From UBA4781 sp963556045 (GTDB lineage Bacteria; Chloroflexota; Anaerolineae; Anaerolineales; Anaerolineaceae), in NCBI GenBank assembly GCA_963556045.3, contig CAUVYA020000002.1:930001-994000 (forward strand): a stretch of 64,000 nucleotides of DNA. Reading direction: 5' to 3'. The translations under genes and the position numbers were made by a program. Positions 36,281 through 45,737 of this stretch are shown in pieces. A model generated the notes under the pieces. That model was not told the origin of the DNA. It saw nothing but the letters and a program-made list of their open reading frames with translations, and searched no databases. Each line of letters opens with the position of its first letter. Positions within the stretch are counted from its first letter, which is position 1.

Positions 36281-37622
36281 TACCGTGCACCCACCATCTA
36301 TCAATACTCTGCTCAATCTCAAAGAATGCATGACCATGTTAGATGAATTTGGGCATGATGTGGTGGTAGATGCACTGCGCCTGGTAATAGAATCGATACG
36401 AGGTCAGGACAGCATCCCCGCAAACGATATGATCCTGGTTAATGCACAGCAAATTCTGGCACAATGGTCAGCACCTACTCTGGTACCGCTGGTCAATGCT
36501 ACCGGCGTGATCCTGCATACAAACCTTGGTAGAGCGCCCCTGTCTGAGATAACTCTGCAGGAAATTAACCACACGTCCCTTTCTTACAGTAATTTAGAAT
36601 TCGATCTTGAATCAGGGAAGCGGGGCAAACGTGCTTCGCATGCAGAGAAATTGTTAACCCGCATCACCGGCGCGGAAAGCGCCTATGTGGTCAATAACAA
36701 TGCCGCTGCTGTGATGCTGGTCTTAACTGCGCTGGCTAAACATAAGCGAGTCCTGGTCTCACGCTCTCAAATGGTAGAAATCGGGGGGGGCTTCCGTGTT
36801 CCAGATGTGATGCGCCAATCAGGTGCAAAACTGGTAGAAATCGGCACAACCAATCGATTACACCTGTACGACTATGAAAATGCGCTGCAAGAACCGGCTG
36901 CCATGGTGCTATGCGCACATCATTCCAACTTCAAGATTGTAGGGTTCGCCAGTGAACCAAGCCTTGCGGAAATATGCACGCTCGCACATGCAAAGAACAC
37001 GCTCGTTTTTCACGATCTGGGTTCCGGCGCCCTGCTGGATACAGGGAAATACGGATTGGCTCATGAACCAACCGTGCAGGAGTCTCTGCTGGCAGGGGTA
37101 GATGTGATCAGTTTTTCAGGTGATAAGCTGCTGGGCGGACCACAAGCCGGCATTATTATCGGAAAAAAGGTACTGCTCGACAAGATCAAGAGACATCCGC
37201 TGGCAAGGGCGCTGCGACCCGACAAGATCTGTCTGGCAGGCTTGTCTGGCACCTTATCAAGCTATTTGAGAGGGAAAGCGGAGCAGGAAATACCTGTCTG
37301 GCAAATGCTTTCCATGTCAATGGAAGAAATTAATGCCCGTGCACAGAAATGGAGAAACGAGCTTGCAATGGGCGAGATCATCGATGGCAGATCCATGATA
37401 GGGGGAGGCAGCCTGCCGGAAGAAAGTCTGCCAACCAGATTACTGGCATTACAGCTCAAAAAACCCACCCTGTTTCTCAAGCAGCTCAGAGAGCAGCCCA
37501 CACCTATTATCGCCAGAATCGAGGATGGTCGCATCTTATTTGACCCAAGAACTGTCTTCCAATCGCAGGATGCATATCTCTGTGATCAATTAAAATCAAT
37601 ACTAATGAATTGGAATATTTAA
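36273..37622 (+). CDS. selA: L-seryl-tRNA(Sec) selenium transferase
   Basis: About 449 residues, close to the normal size. Motifs: NATGVILHTNLGRAPLS at the N-terminal side, TRITGAESAYVVNNNAAAV, HSNFKIVGF, and the PLP-lysine motif SFSGDKLLGGPQAG, followed by LARALRPDK. The decameric enzyme turns Ser-tRNA(Sec) into Sec-tRNA(Sec) using selenophosphate. The frame is open upstream to 36195, but GAGGATATCC precedes the ATG at 36273, which matches the family's N-terminus. selB, selC and selD are not in the window. SelA-like enzymes of other function exist, but the conserved N-terminal domain argues for true SelA. Confidence 0.9.
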   Translation: MNNTVHPPSINTLLNLKECMTMLDEFGHDVVVDALRLVIESIRGQDSIPANDMILVNAQQILAQWSAPTLVPLVNATGVILHTNLGRAPLSEITLQEINHTSLSYSNLEFDLESGKRGKRASHAEKLLTRITGAESAYVVNNNAAAVMLVLTALAKHKRVLVSRSQMVEIGGGFRVPDVMRQSGAKLVEIGTTNRLHLYDYENALQEPAAMVLCAHHSNFKIVGFASEPSLAEICTLAHAKNTLVFHDLGSGALLDTGKYGLAHEPTVQESLLAGVDVISFSGDKLLGGPQAGIIIGKKVLLDKIKRHPLARALRPDKICLAGLSGTLSSYLRGKAEQEIPVWQMLSMSMEEINARAQKWRNELAMGEIIDGRSMIGGGSLPEESLPTRLLALQLKKPTLFLKQLREQPTPIIARIEDGRILFDPRTVFQSQDAYLCDQLKSILMNWNI

Positions 37623-37636
37623 AAAAGGAGAACGCA

Positions 37637-38875
37637 ATGAAACAAGATTTAGATCGCTACATGGCAGCACAAGGAATTGACGCCATCTGGATCACGGGAG
37701 CAGCGCAGAACAATCCAGACATGGTCTATTTCACCGGTCTTCATCATGTCAGCAGTGCAGACCTTTTCAAAATCCAGGGGCAGGAACCCATCCTTTTTTA
37801 TAACAGCATGGAGCGGGAAGAAGCCGCCAAAACCGGACTTGGCACCATCAATTACGATGAAAAATATCCGATCAGGGAATACTACAAAAAAGCCGGGGGC
37901 AATACACTACAAACGATCGTCCTGCGATATCAGGATATTTTCCGCGACCTTGGCATCCAAAATAAAACCATAGCGCCTGGCGGGAAAGTAAATCTCAACA
38001 ACGCTTATGCGATCGTCAGCGCCCTGCAAAAAGCCATGCCGGATGTCACGTTTGCAGGATATTTCAACGATAATGTGCTCGATCTGGCACGCATGACAAA
38101 AAGCAAAGAAGAAATTGAACACATCCGAAAAATGGGGAGCATTACCACTCGGGTAGTGGGTAATGTGGCAGATTACCTCAGCAGCCATCGAGTAAAGGGA
38201 AACATACTGGTAGACGGTAACGGGGATGCCATTACAGTGGGAAGGGTAAAATCACACATCAGACGCTGGCTGGCGGAATACGGCGCGGATAATCCGGAAG
38301 AGACCATTTTTGCGATCGGCAGAGATGCCGGCATCCCGCACAGTGCAGGTGATGAAGACAGCGTGATGGAGCTTGGAAAGACCATCGTCTTTGATATTTT
38401 CCCCTGTGAGGCGGGCGGTGGTTATTTTTATGATTTCACCCGCACCTGGTGCCTGGGGCACGCTTCTGATGATATCCACAAGATCTATGACGACGTTTTT
38501 AGTGTTCATCAAAACATTCTGCATTCCATCAAATCGAACACACCTTTCCGCGATTACCAGGTTCAAACCTGCAGCCTGTTTAAAAACATGGGATATGACA
38601 CAATTGATGATCACCCCGGATTAACCGAAGGATACGTACACAGTCTAGGGCATGGATTAGGATTGGATGTACATGAAAATCCCTACTGCGGGATGGGTTC
38701 AAGCGAAAAAGATATCTTGCAGGAGGGAACAATATTCACCATCGAACCCGGCTTATATTACCCATCTAAAGGGATGGGAGTACGTATTGAGGATACGGCG
38801 ACTATAAACGCAAAGGGAGAATGCGAGATTCTGGCGGAATTTCCGTATGAACTGGTACTCCCTGTGAAAGAGTGA
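37637..38875 (+). CDS. M24 family aminopeptidase (Xaa-Pro peptidase-like)
   Basis: About 412 residues. A creatinase-like N-terminal domain is followed by the pita-bread metallopeptidase domain: HSAGDEDSVMELGKTIVFDI and YFYDFTRTW (aspartate metal ligands), SLGHGLGLDVHENP (histidine ligand), FTIEPGLY and GVRIEDTATI (glutamate ligands). Members remove N-terminal residues before proline, using two Mn or Co ions. AAAAAAGGAG precedes the ATG at 37637; the longer frame from 37610 lacks a ribosome site. It follows selA by 14 bp and precedes tsaD by 6 bp, so it sits in the same transcript. Exact peptide specificity is open. Confidence 0.9.
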   Translation: MKQDLDRYMAAQGIDAIWITGAAQNNPDMVYFTGLHHVSSADLFKIQGQEPILFYNSMEREEAAKTGLGTINYDEKYPIREYYKKAGGNTLQTIVLRYQDIFRDLGIQNKTIAPGGKVNLNNAYAIVSALQKAMPDVTFAGYFNDNVLDLARMTKSKEEIEHIRKMGSITTRVVGNVADYLSSHRVKGNILVDGNGDAITVGRVKSHIRRWLAEYGADNPEETIFAIGRDAGIPHSAGDEDSVMELGKTIVFDIFPCEAGGGYFYDFTRTWCLGHASDDIHKIYDDVFSVHQNILHSIKSNTPFRDYQVQTCSLFKNMGYDTIDDHPGLTEGYVHSLGHGLGLDVHENPYCGMGSSEKDILQEGTIFTIEPGLYYPSKGMGVRIEDTATINAKGECEILAEFPYELVLPVKE

Positions 38876-38881
38876 GCTTAT

Positions 38882-39928
38882 ATGGAAGGAAGTATCGAAC
38901 AAACCAAAACTGTACGCATTCTGGGGATTGAAACATCCTGCGACGAGACAGCCGCATCCGTGCTGGAAAATGGAAAACAGGTTCTCAGCAATATCATCGC
39001 TTCTCAGGCAGATCTGCACGCACGATTTGGAGGTGTTTTCCCTGAAGTTGCTTCGCGGGAGCATATCAAGACGATCTACACCGTTGTCGAGCAGGCGCTC
39101 AATGATGCACATGTGGATATCAATGAAATCGACGCTATTGCTGTAACCCGCGGACCCGGTCTGGCCGGGTCTCTGGTAGTAGGGATGAACATGGCAAAAG
39201 GGCTCAGCCTGGCGAGCAGCGTCCCCATCATTGGGATCAACCATTTAGAAGGACACCTTTACTCCGCCTGGATACCACAGGAAAACCCTGACTATCAAGA
39301 ACCACAATTTCCATCTATTGGATTGATCGTTTCGGGAGGTCATTCTTCCCTGATCCTGATGGAAGACCATCTCACCTATACGCAATTAGGGTGTACACTG
39401 GATGATGCTGCCGGCGAAGCGTTTGATAAAGTTGCCCGTTTGCTCGACCTGCCTTATCCGGGCGGTCCTTCCATCCAAAAAGCATCAGAAACAGGAAACA
39501 TCCATGCTTTCGACTTTCCAAGAGCATGGTTGGAAGATAGTTATAATTTTTCTTTCAGCGGATTGAAAACAGCCGTTTTACGCACCATCCATGAATTGCA
39601 TGCAGATGGACGCCCCATATCGGTAGAAAACATAGCCGCCAGTTTTCAACAGGCAGTAGTGGATGTGCTGTTCACCAAAACAGTACGTGCTGCACGCCAG
39701 TATGAAGCGAAAGATATCATCGTTGCAGGTGGCGTCTCAGCCAATCGCGCCCTGCGCAAAGTCTTTCTTGAGCAAACAGAATTCCGAGTGCATATCCCTC
39801 CCCTCAAACTTTGCACCGATAATGCGGTTATGATCGCGACTGCGGGATATTACCGGTTTGTCAATGGGTTCCGTGATGATCTGAGCATGGATGTCCTTCC
39901 CAACTGGAGACTTGTAAAACCGGCATGA
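38882..39928 (+). CDS. tsaD: tRNA N6-adenosine threonylcarbamoyltransferase
   Basis: 348 residues. Family motifs: GIETSCDETAASVLE, ASREHIKTI, VTRGPGLAGSLVVG, the metal ligands in INHLEGHLYSAW, LIVSGGHSSLI, DDAAGEAFDKVARLL and AGGVSANRALR, ending with CTDNAVMIA. It transfers threonylcarbamoyl to A37 of tRNAs that read ANN codons, with TsaB and TsaE (not in the window). Very secure. It starts 6 bp behind the peptidase gene and overlaps the following small zinc-ribbon gene by 4 bp. Confidence 0.97.
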   Translation: MEGSIEQTKTVRILGIETSCDETAASVLENGKQVLSNIIASQADLHARFGGVFPEVASREHIKTIYTVVEQALNDAHVDINEIDAIAVTRGPGLAGSLVVGMNMAKGLSLASSVPIIGINHLEGHLYSAWIPQENPDYQEPQFPSIGLIVSGGHSSLILMEDHLTYTQLGCTLDDAAGEAFDKVARLLDLPYPGGPSIQKASETGNIHAFDFPRAWLEDSYNFSFSGLKTAVLRTIHELHADGRPISVENIAASFQQAVVDVLFTKTVRAARQYEAKDIIVAGGVSANRALRKVFLEQTEFRVHIPPLKLCTDNAVMIATAGYYRFVNGFRDDLSMDVLPNWRLVKPA

Positions 39929-40122
39929 AACTCGAAAGTGCAGATCGAAAAGCCACAGGGGAAGATGGACAAGAATCTCATCCATCTACCGAAGAAGCTG
40001 TTTGCGGGTATTTCGCCGGAGCACTTTGTCCAAAATGCAAGCAGGGTATTCTTGATTACAACGGCATGTTAAATTTACAATGCCCGCTGTGCGGTCTCGA
40101 AAATGGGTATGGATTTACCTGA
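39925..40122 (+). CDS. 65-residue zinc-ribbon-like protein
   Basis: A small protein with a hydrophilic start (about 1-25) and then a CPKC (C35, C38) ... CPLC (C53, C56) pair separated by 14 residues, the layout of a zinc ribbon; another cysteine is at 27. The ATG overlaps the tsaD stop in ATGA, so it is translated by coupling, and the next gene lies about 50 bp on. I do not recognise a family. It may bind zinc as a nucleic-acid or protein adaptor. Short length leaves room for doubt that it is expressed, but the overlap and the ordered cysteines support it. Confidence 0.7.
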   Translation: MKLESADRKATGEDGQESHPSTEEAVCGYFAGALCPKCKQGILDYNGMLNLQCPLCGLENGYGFT

Positions 40123-40171
40123 TAACGATCTTTTTACCCCGGTGGGGTATCCGATTTTATTACAAGGAGAA

Positions 40172-40591
40172 ATGATGGACGCAAAAGTAATTTGGAAAAA
40201 CAGGATGAGTTTTGAAGGAACTTCCGAAAGTGGGTTCGTGGTTCCCCTTGGGACTGTTCCTGCTGTGGGCGGTGATGATGATGGCTTTCGCCCTCTGGAA
40301 TTACTCGCCATTGGCTTAGCCGGCTGCACTGCCATGGATATCATCTCGATCCTCAATAAAAAGAAGCAGGACGTACATTCTTTCGAAGTAAAAGTTCATG
40401 CAGAAAGGGCAGAAGAACACCCAAAAGTCTTTACCCATCTCACTATTGAATATATTCTTTCAGGAAAAGGAATCGAGCGCAGTGCCGTTGATCGAGCGGT
40501 GGAACTCTCCGCAACCAAATACTGCCCGGCACAAGCTATGTTCAGCGAAATCGCACCGATTGATCTCGTTATTACCATTAACGAAGCATAA
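40172..40591 (+). CDS. OsmC family protein
   Basis: About 139 residues. The OsmC/Ohr pattern is visible: RPLELLAIGLAGCTAMDIISIL with the first conserved cysteine and KYCPAQAMF with the second. These cysteines reduce organic hydroperoxides; members of the YhfA-like subgroup may act on other substrates. An upstream frame from 40103 exists but AAGGAGAA precedes the double ATG at 40172-40177. The dinG gene is convergent and ends 9 bp away, without an obvious terminator between them. Precise role (peroxide or other thiol chemistry) is open. Confidence 0.88.
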   Translation: MMDAKVIWKNRMSFEGTSESGFVVPLGTVPAVGGDDDGFRPLELLAIGLAGCTAMDIISILNKKKQDVHSFEVKVHAERAEEHPKVFTHLTIEYILSGKGIERSAVDRAVELSATKYCPAQAMFSEIAPIDLVITINEA

Positions 40592-40600
40592 CTTCATTCT

Positions 40601-43405
40601 TTAGATGTCAAGCCATCTGGCAGCCATATCAGGTAGATCTTCAACCGGTCCACGCTGCTGTGTGCAGACGGGAAGAGAATTCAGAAATAACTGACCGTAC
40701 TGTTTACTGGTGATCCTGCGGTCCAGCACAGTAACCACACCTCTATCCGATTTGGTGCGGATCAGACGCCCAAAGCCCTGCCTGAAACGCAAGATCGCTT
40801 CAGGGATCTGATACTCCTGAAATGGGTTTTCGAATGTTTCTGAACGAGCTGTAATGATCGGGTCATTGGGAACATCAAAAGGTAATCGAACGATCACCAG
40901 CACTGAAAGAGCCTGCCCTGGAACATCCACTCCTTCCCAGAAAGAACGAGTGCCAAGTAAAACCGCGCTTTCAGTATTCCGGAATGTTTCGAGCAGCGAA
41001 TTCGCTGATGAACCTTCTCCCTGTTCAAAAACCTGAATACGGTCCTGATTAAGCAAAGACGTTATCTTGCGAGAAGTTAACCGTAACTGTTTATAGGACG
41101 TAAACAATGCCAGCATCTTTCCTCCCGTTGCTTTTGCCAAACGCAGGATAGTACGCTCCACCCACATTTGGTACTGGTTATAGTCAACAGGTTCTGGCAT
41201 ATCGGTGGGCAGATACAGCAATGTTGATGTCTCAAAATCAAAGGGAGAACCCAATAAAAGTTCATCCGCTTCATCCGCATTCAAACGATTGCGAATGTAA
41301 TCGAACTCCCCATTGGTCGTCAGTGTGGCAGATGTTAGAATGACACTCTGCTTTTCATGCCATAGATATTTTTCCATTAAAGGACCAATATTCAACGGCG
41401 CCACATTTACCGACAGCCTTTCAGAGCGGGGATGAATCTCCAGCCAGTACACATTGGCAGGATCAGGTTCATAGATCAAGGATGAAAAGTTGGTCAGCAC
41501 TTCCTGGAAACGTCTGGTCAAACGTGCCAGATCTGAAAGGTTTTCCTCAACCTCCAGTTCTTCCTCAAAATCCAGATCAGCCACATCACGCACCATACGA
41601 GAAATATCATTGATCATACTCTCCAGAGTAGTGCTGGTCTTCTGCCATTCTACTTCGATCTCTGACCATATCGGCTGGCGTGTGGTAGAAAGCTCAACCC
41701 GTTGACGCTGTCCATAATCGCTCACACTCTTGCCCTCACGCATTTCTTCCATGAAGGTTTCCATAGAGAGGATGACCTTTTTAAATTCGTTTTCGAAGCG
41801 AAAAGCGAGATCTGTTATTTCTTCCAGTACATTGTGGAAAGCGCCGTATTGTTCCTGATTCATACGGCTCTGCAGACTCATTGCGAGGTTCCCCAATGCC
41901 CCGCTTTTCACGCTGCCTAATTCTTCAATACTGCGTTTGATATCGTTGCTAGAAACGCGATAAGTAAGAGCGCTGGTAGAAGCATCTTCAAGATGGTGTG
42001 CTTCATCAACAATCAGATATTCATATTCAGGTAATACGCGATTTTCTGTGATCACATCTGCCAGTAAAAGTGCGTGATTTACAACAATGATATGCGAACA
42101 CAGAGCCTGTTGCCGAGCTCGAAAATATGGGCAAACCCCACCCAGGCGCGACATACAGGCTTCACCACCGCAGGTTTCCTCTTCGGCGGAAAGCTTCGAC
42201 CATACTTCCCATTCCTGACCGCCGTTGAAATTCAACTCTCCCCTATCACCACTACCACCCTGATGCAGCCAGACCAACACTTTCGCAAGAATGCGCATTT
42301 CATCACTTGAACGTGGTCCACGGAACCGCAGCCCTTCCAGGCGACGCGGGCAGAGATAATTACGCCTTCCTTTAAGAACAGTAGCTTTTAGATCAATATT
42401 CAACGCAGCGCGCATATCAGGAATATCTTTCTTGATAAGCTGATCCTGCAGAGCGATGGTATTGGTGGAAATGACTACTCTTGCCTGGTTGCTGGTTGCC
42501 CATAAAGCTGCTGGAATTAAATAAGCAAAAGACTTGCCAGTTCCGGTGCCCGCTTCCACCATGAAATGCTGGCTGCCATTCAACGCCATGGTAACCATAC
42601 GTGTCATCTCAATTTGCTGTGATCGGCTTTCAAATTGAGGGATGTACTTTGAGAAGGAACCGCCCGGCTCCAGATGAGCTGCCGCTTCATCCTCGTTCAA
42701 CTGCTCAAAAACTGACCTGGGTTTCAGAGGTGGCTGCTTCAACTCGCTTAAATTTCCGAACAACACCCCATAATCCACCTGCTGTACCGTTCGTGCTCCG
42801 ATCGGTTTTTGAATCCTTTTTTTCAACACCTGGCTGAAGAACCATTTTCCCCCCCATGCAATACCCTTGCCTTGATCTACGATCTCTTTGATCAGCTGCA
42901 CGGGAAGATCATTAGCCATTTCAACAAAGCGTGTGAATATCTCAAACGTCATGCGGGCATCATCCAGCGCACGGTGTGATTGCAGTTCATCTGCATTAAC
43001 CTGCAGGATCTCAACCAGAGATCCAAGATTGTACCGGCTGGAACCAGGCATCAAAACACTTGCCAGATCAAAAGAATCTATTTCATCATTCGTTACTTTA
43101 AATTTGTGGCTCTTTAAAAAGGAAAGGTCAAATTGCACATTGTGACCCAGTAAAGGAAAATCACCTAAAAAATCTCGGAACTCCTGTCTGACTTCTTCAA
43201 TCAAAGGTGCATTCCGAACCATCTCGTTGGTAATGGAAGTGATTTGAGTGATCTCAGGGGATATCAACCGCTGGGGATTGATAAGGGTCTGATAGGTTTC
43301 AAGGATCTGTGTACCCTCGAATTTGACAGCTCCGATCTCGATGATCTTGTCTTTACGTGAGTCTAATCCGGTGGTTTCCAGGTCAAAAGCGACAATGGGA
43401 GGCAT
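40601..43405 (-). CDS. dinG: DinG-family helicase with N-terminal DEDD exonuclease domain
   Basis: 934 residues. N-terminal exonuclease (about 1-165): AFDLETTGLDSRKDKIIEIG, LGHNVQFDLSFL and HRALDDARMTFE. The helicase has Walker A VEAGTGTGKSFAYLIP, the DEAHHLED box, and motif VI FRQGFGRLIRTKSDRG. Iron-sulfur ligands are visible around CPRRLEG, CGGEACMSRLGGVCPYF. DinG enzymes unwind DNA-RNA hybrids, D-loops and G-quadruplexes; the exonuclease fusion is common in Firmicutes and related lineages (YpvA/DinG type). It runs convergent to the osmC gene and stands alone. Full length. Confidence 0.95.
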   Translation of the reverse strand: MPPIVAFDLETTGLDSRKDKIIEIGAVKFEGTQILETYQTLINPQRLISPEITQITSITNEMVRNAPLIEEVRQEFRDFLGDFPLLGHNVQFDLSFLKSHKFKVTNDEIDSFDLASVLMPGSSRYNLGSLVEILQVNADELQSHRALDDARMTFEIFTRFVEMANDLPVQLIKEIVDQGKGIAWGGKWFFSQVLKKRIQKPIGARTVQQVDYGVLFGNLSELKQPPLKPRSVFEQLNEDEAAAHLEPGGSFSKYIPQFESRSQQIEMTRMVTMALNGSQHFMVEAGTGTGKSFAYLIPAALWATSNQARVVISTNTIALQDQLIKKDIPDMRAALNIDLKATVLKGRRNYLCPRRLEGLRFRGPRSSDEMRILAKVLVWLHQGGSGDRGELNFNGGQEWEVWSKLSAEEETCGGEACMSRLGGVCPYFRARQQALCSHIIVVNHALLLADVITENRVLPEYEYLIVDEAHHLEDASTSALTYRVSSNDIKRSIEELGSVKSGALGNLAMSLQSRMNQEQYGAFHNVLEEITDLAFRFENEFKKVILSMETFMEEMREGKSVSDYGQRQRVELSTTRQPIWSEIEVEWQKTSTTLESMINDISRMVRDVADLDFEEELEVEENLSDLARLTRRFQEVLTNFSSLIYEPDPANVYWLEIHPRSERLSVNVAPLNIGPLMEKYLWHEKQSVILTSATLTTNGEFDYIRNRLNADEADELLLGSPFDFETSTLLYLPTDMPEPVDYNQYQMWVERTILRLAKATGGKMLALFTSYKQLRLTSRKITSLLNQDRIQVFEQGEGSSANSLLETFRNTESAVLLGTRSFWEGVDVPGQALSVLVIVRLPFDVPNDPIITARSETFENPFQEYQIPEAILRFRQGFGRLIRTKSDRGVVTVLDRRITSKQYGQLFLNSLPVCTQQRGPVEDLPDMAARWLDI

Positions 43406-43474
43406 GTATCAGATTATAACATCACGTTCTTAGTATCAGACTTAATCAAAGAAATTTACGCTAATATAACAAAA

Positions 43475-43500
43475 AAGGTGGAAGTTAACTCTTCCACCTT
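43475..43500 (-). terminator. terminator of the lipoprotein gene
   Basis: A perfect 10-bp stem (AAGGTGGAAG / CTTCCACCTT) with a 6-nt loop; on the minus strand TTTTTTG follows. It lies just behind the stop of the lipoprotein gene. Confidence 0.88.
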
Positions 43501-43522
43501 GATCTTTTTGCTGTATCGCAAT

Positions 43523-44305
43523 TTATTCTATTGATCCCAATTCCATTAAGTACGTGCTGTCTTCTGAAGATTGCCTCACCAATCCGACTCCCTGAACATA
43601 CCAGGAGGAGGTAGTATATTCCCCTTTGATAGCAGGGATGGTCATTCCTTCCATTATTATGCTGATATCTAATTTCATAATGGAATCGACGCGCATGGCT
43701 TTTTCATAGCTGCCTGCCGGAACCGTGATCGGTTCTTCAGCGGCAATCGTGTTTTCCATTGTCACATCTATGACTGCATTCACCAGCCCCAGATCCTCAA
43801 CCGTGACATCACCGGTCACCTCCCAGTTCCCAGTCCATTGTGAGCCCACAAACCACAGCTCATTCGATGGGAAAGTGATGCCGCTGAATTCGAGCGTTTC
43901 GATTTCATACTCATAATCATAGCCCATAGCATCCAGTACAGCAGGAACATTGGTCGTAGCAAAGTCAGTGGAAACAAGACCTTCATCTGAACAAGTCCAT
44001 CCTGATTGAGCGGTAACAGGTGGATCACTGTCCATTTCCTGATTCCAAACAAATGAATCATCGGTGATATCCTCATACCACACTCTGGTTTCCACAAATA
44101 AGCCATTCTCATCCTTCATTCGATATAACCAGGTCGTATCGGGCAGGATGGGGAAATAACTAACACCGCAGGCACCACTCAACACTGGTTGCTGTGGCTC
44201 CTCTGTGGGTTGTTCAGAGATACCTTCTTCCTGAGCATCTTGCGAACAGGCACTGAATAACAGCACGACAATCAGAAATAGTAGAAGTGAATGTCTACGT
44301 TTCAT
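43523..44305 (-). CDS. lipoprotein of unknown function
   Basis: 260 residues. The signal region ends in LLFSACSQD, with C20 as the lipid-modified residue, followed by an acidic, proline-rich linker (about 21-45). The remaining ~215 residues are beta-rich with few charged clusters and contain GACGVSYFPILPDTTWLY and AEEPITVPAGSYEKAMRVD, a pattern seen in secreted DUF-type lipoproteins. No catalytic motif is visible. Its gene is followed by its own terminator and preceded by about 230 bp of non-coding sequence, so it is monocistronic. Family not recognised. Confidence 0.8.
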   Translation of the reverse strand: MKRRHSLLLFLIVVLLFSACSQDAQEEGISEQPTEEPQQPVLSGACGVSYFPILPDTTWLYRMKDENGLFVETRVWYEDITDDSFVWNQEMDSDPPVTAQSGWTCSDEGLVSTDFATTNVPAVLDAMGYDYEYEIETLEFSGITFPSNELWFVGSQWTGNWEVTGDVTVEDLGLVNAVIDVTMENTIAAEEPITVPAGSYEKAMRVDSIMKLDISIIMEGMTIPAIKGEYTTSSWYVQGVGLVRQSSEDSTYLMELGSIE

Positions 44306-44492
44306 TTCTTCTCCAATCCTAAAATCAATATTGATTTATTAACTCATTGTATCAAAAGCTGAATTTAATAAAAGGTACACTCAAAGTACGCATGAGGGCA
44401 AGATAACTTAGAAAAATCGCTATGGTTTGTTTAATTCTGAAAACATCTGTCTTGATATTACATAGATCATGGTCAACTGGTATCTCAAATGA
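44306..44492. other. intergenic sequence with nothing recognised
   Basis: About 190 bases between the lipoprotein gene (minus strand) and the terminator behind the sugar importer operon. It must contain the promoter of the lipoprotein gene. No gene, repeat or structured RNA is visible. Confidence 0.5.
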
Positions 44493-44522
44493 AAAAGGAG
44501 AGAATTTTCATTCTCTCCTTTT
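44493..44522 (-). terminator. terminator of the xylFGH operon
   Basis: A perfect 12-bp stem (AAAAGGAGAGAA / TTCTCTCCTTTT) with loop TTTTCA; the minus strand continues with T residues. It is 16 bp behind the permease stop. Confidence 0.9.
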
Positions 44523-44537
44523 CTGTTTTTAGCAGTT

Positions 44538-45722
44538 TTACTTACCACGGTTGCGGGTAGCTACATCGAATATCACTGCTCCCGCCAGCACCACACCCTT
44601 CACTATGTATTGCGAAGAAATATCGATTCCCATCAGGTTCATACCGCTGGTTAATGACATCATCACAAACGCGCCAATGATAGAACCGGTGACACGCCCG
44701 ACACCACCTGCAGCAGAAACTCCGCCCACATAAGCAGCTGCGATGGCATCCATTTCAAACAACGTACCTGCCGTGGTTGTTGCTGATTGCAAACGAGAGG
44801 TAAAAAGAATACCCGACAATGCAGATAACATACCCATCGAACCGAATACGATATAGGTGATCTTTTTTACATTGATACCACTTAACTCTGCCGCTTCTGG
44901 ATTTCCCCCTACCGCGTAAATGTAGCGACCCAATACAGTTTCAGTTGTAATGAAATGGTAAACAAGAACCACCACTAGTACGATCACAAAGGTCCATGAT
45001 AAACCGTTATAACCAGCCAGTACCCATGTGACTCCAAGAATAAGTGCAGATGTCATGATCAATTTGAAAATAAACATATCAAGTGAGGCAACTTCAAAAT
45101 TGTACGCCTTCTTTTTTTCACGATTGCGAACACTGCTGATGATAAAAAGAATCACAGTAAGAATACCCAATAACAATGTGATTTTATGAACGCCTGGCAG
45201 AAAACCATTTTCCGGGATATCAGGAATGAAACCATTCCCAATCGCATTATACGTATCATTTGGGATGATGATGGTACCTGTTTTTAAAGTGACCAGCAAT
45301 ATCGCACCACGGTAAATCAGCCATCCTGCCAGGGAAGCCACGAAAGATGGTATGCCCAGCTTTGCAACCAGTGTACCGGTTAGTAAGCCTGCCAGTATAC
45401 CCAGTACAAGCACCAGGGGAATCGCAATTCCTACCGGGAGATTCCACGAAACCATCGCAATGGCAGATACTGCACCTAAAAAGCCAGCTAAGAAGCCGAC
45501 TGAAAGATCAATATGCCTGATCACGATCACCAGCGTCATACCGACTGCCAGCACAGCGATATAACCGGTTTGATTGATAAGATTGCTGATATTTCTGGGA
45601 GAAATAAAGATACCATCCGTCATGATCGTAAAGAAAATCATGATGGCAAAAAGCGCGATGAACATACCGTAATCACGGATATTATTTTGCAGTGTTTGTT
45701 TTACATTTTTAATGAATGACAT
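44538..45722 (-). CDS. xylH: CUT2-family sugar ABC transporter permease (XylH-like)
   Basis: 394 residues with about 10-12 membrane helices and the permease motifs NQTGYIAVLAVGMTLVIV, DLSVGFLAGFLGAV and AAAYVGGVSAAGGVGRV; the last resembles the ATPase-contact loop. The length and order match XylH/GguB of multiple-sugar or xylose importers. AAGGAG lies 8 nt before the ATG; the ATPase gene ends 15 bp upstream, and the binding-protein gene precedes that. It forms the membrane channel. The transported sugar (xylose, arabinose, galactose or other) is not fixed by sequence. Confidence 0.93.
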   Translation of the reverse strand: MSFIKNVKQTLQNNIRDYGMFIALFAIMIFFTIMTDGIFISPRNISNLINQTGYIAVLAVGMTLVIVIRHIDLSVGFLAGFLGAVSAIAMVSWNLPVGIAIPLVLVLGILAGLLTGTLVAKLGIPSFVASLAGWLIYRGAILLVTLKTGTIIIPNDTYNAIGNGFIPDIPENGFLPGVHKITLLLGILTVILFIISSVRNREKKKAYNFEVASLDMFIFKLIMTSALILGVTWVLAGYNGLSWTFVIVLVVVLVYHFITTETVLGRYIYAVGGNPEAAELSGINVKKITYIVFGSMGMLSALSGILFTSRLQSATTTAGTLFEMDAIAAAYVGGVSAAGGVGRVTGSIIGAFVMMSLTSGMNLMGIDISSQYIVKGVVLAGAVIFDVATRNRGK

Positions 45723-45737
45723 GTGTGAATCTCCTTA

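Noticed and set aside
35788..36297. Upstream extension of the second MFS transporter frame
   Set aside because: The extra ~170 residues overlap the divergent membrane-protein gene and selA start, are rich in basic and proline residues, and lack a ribosome site.
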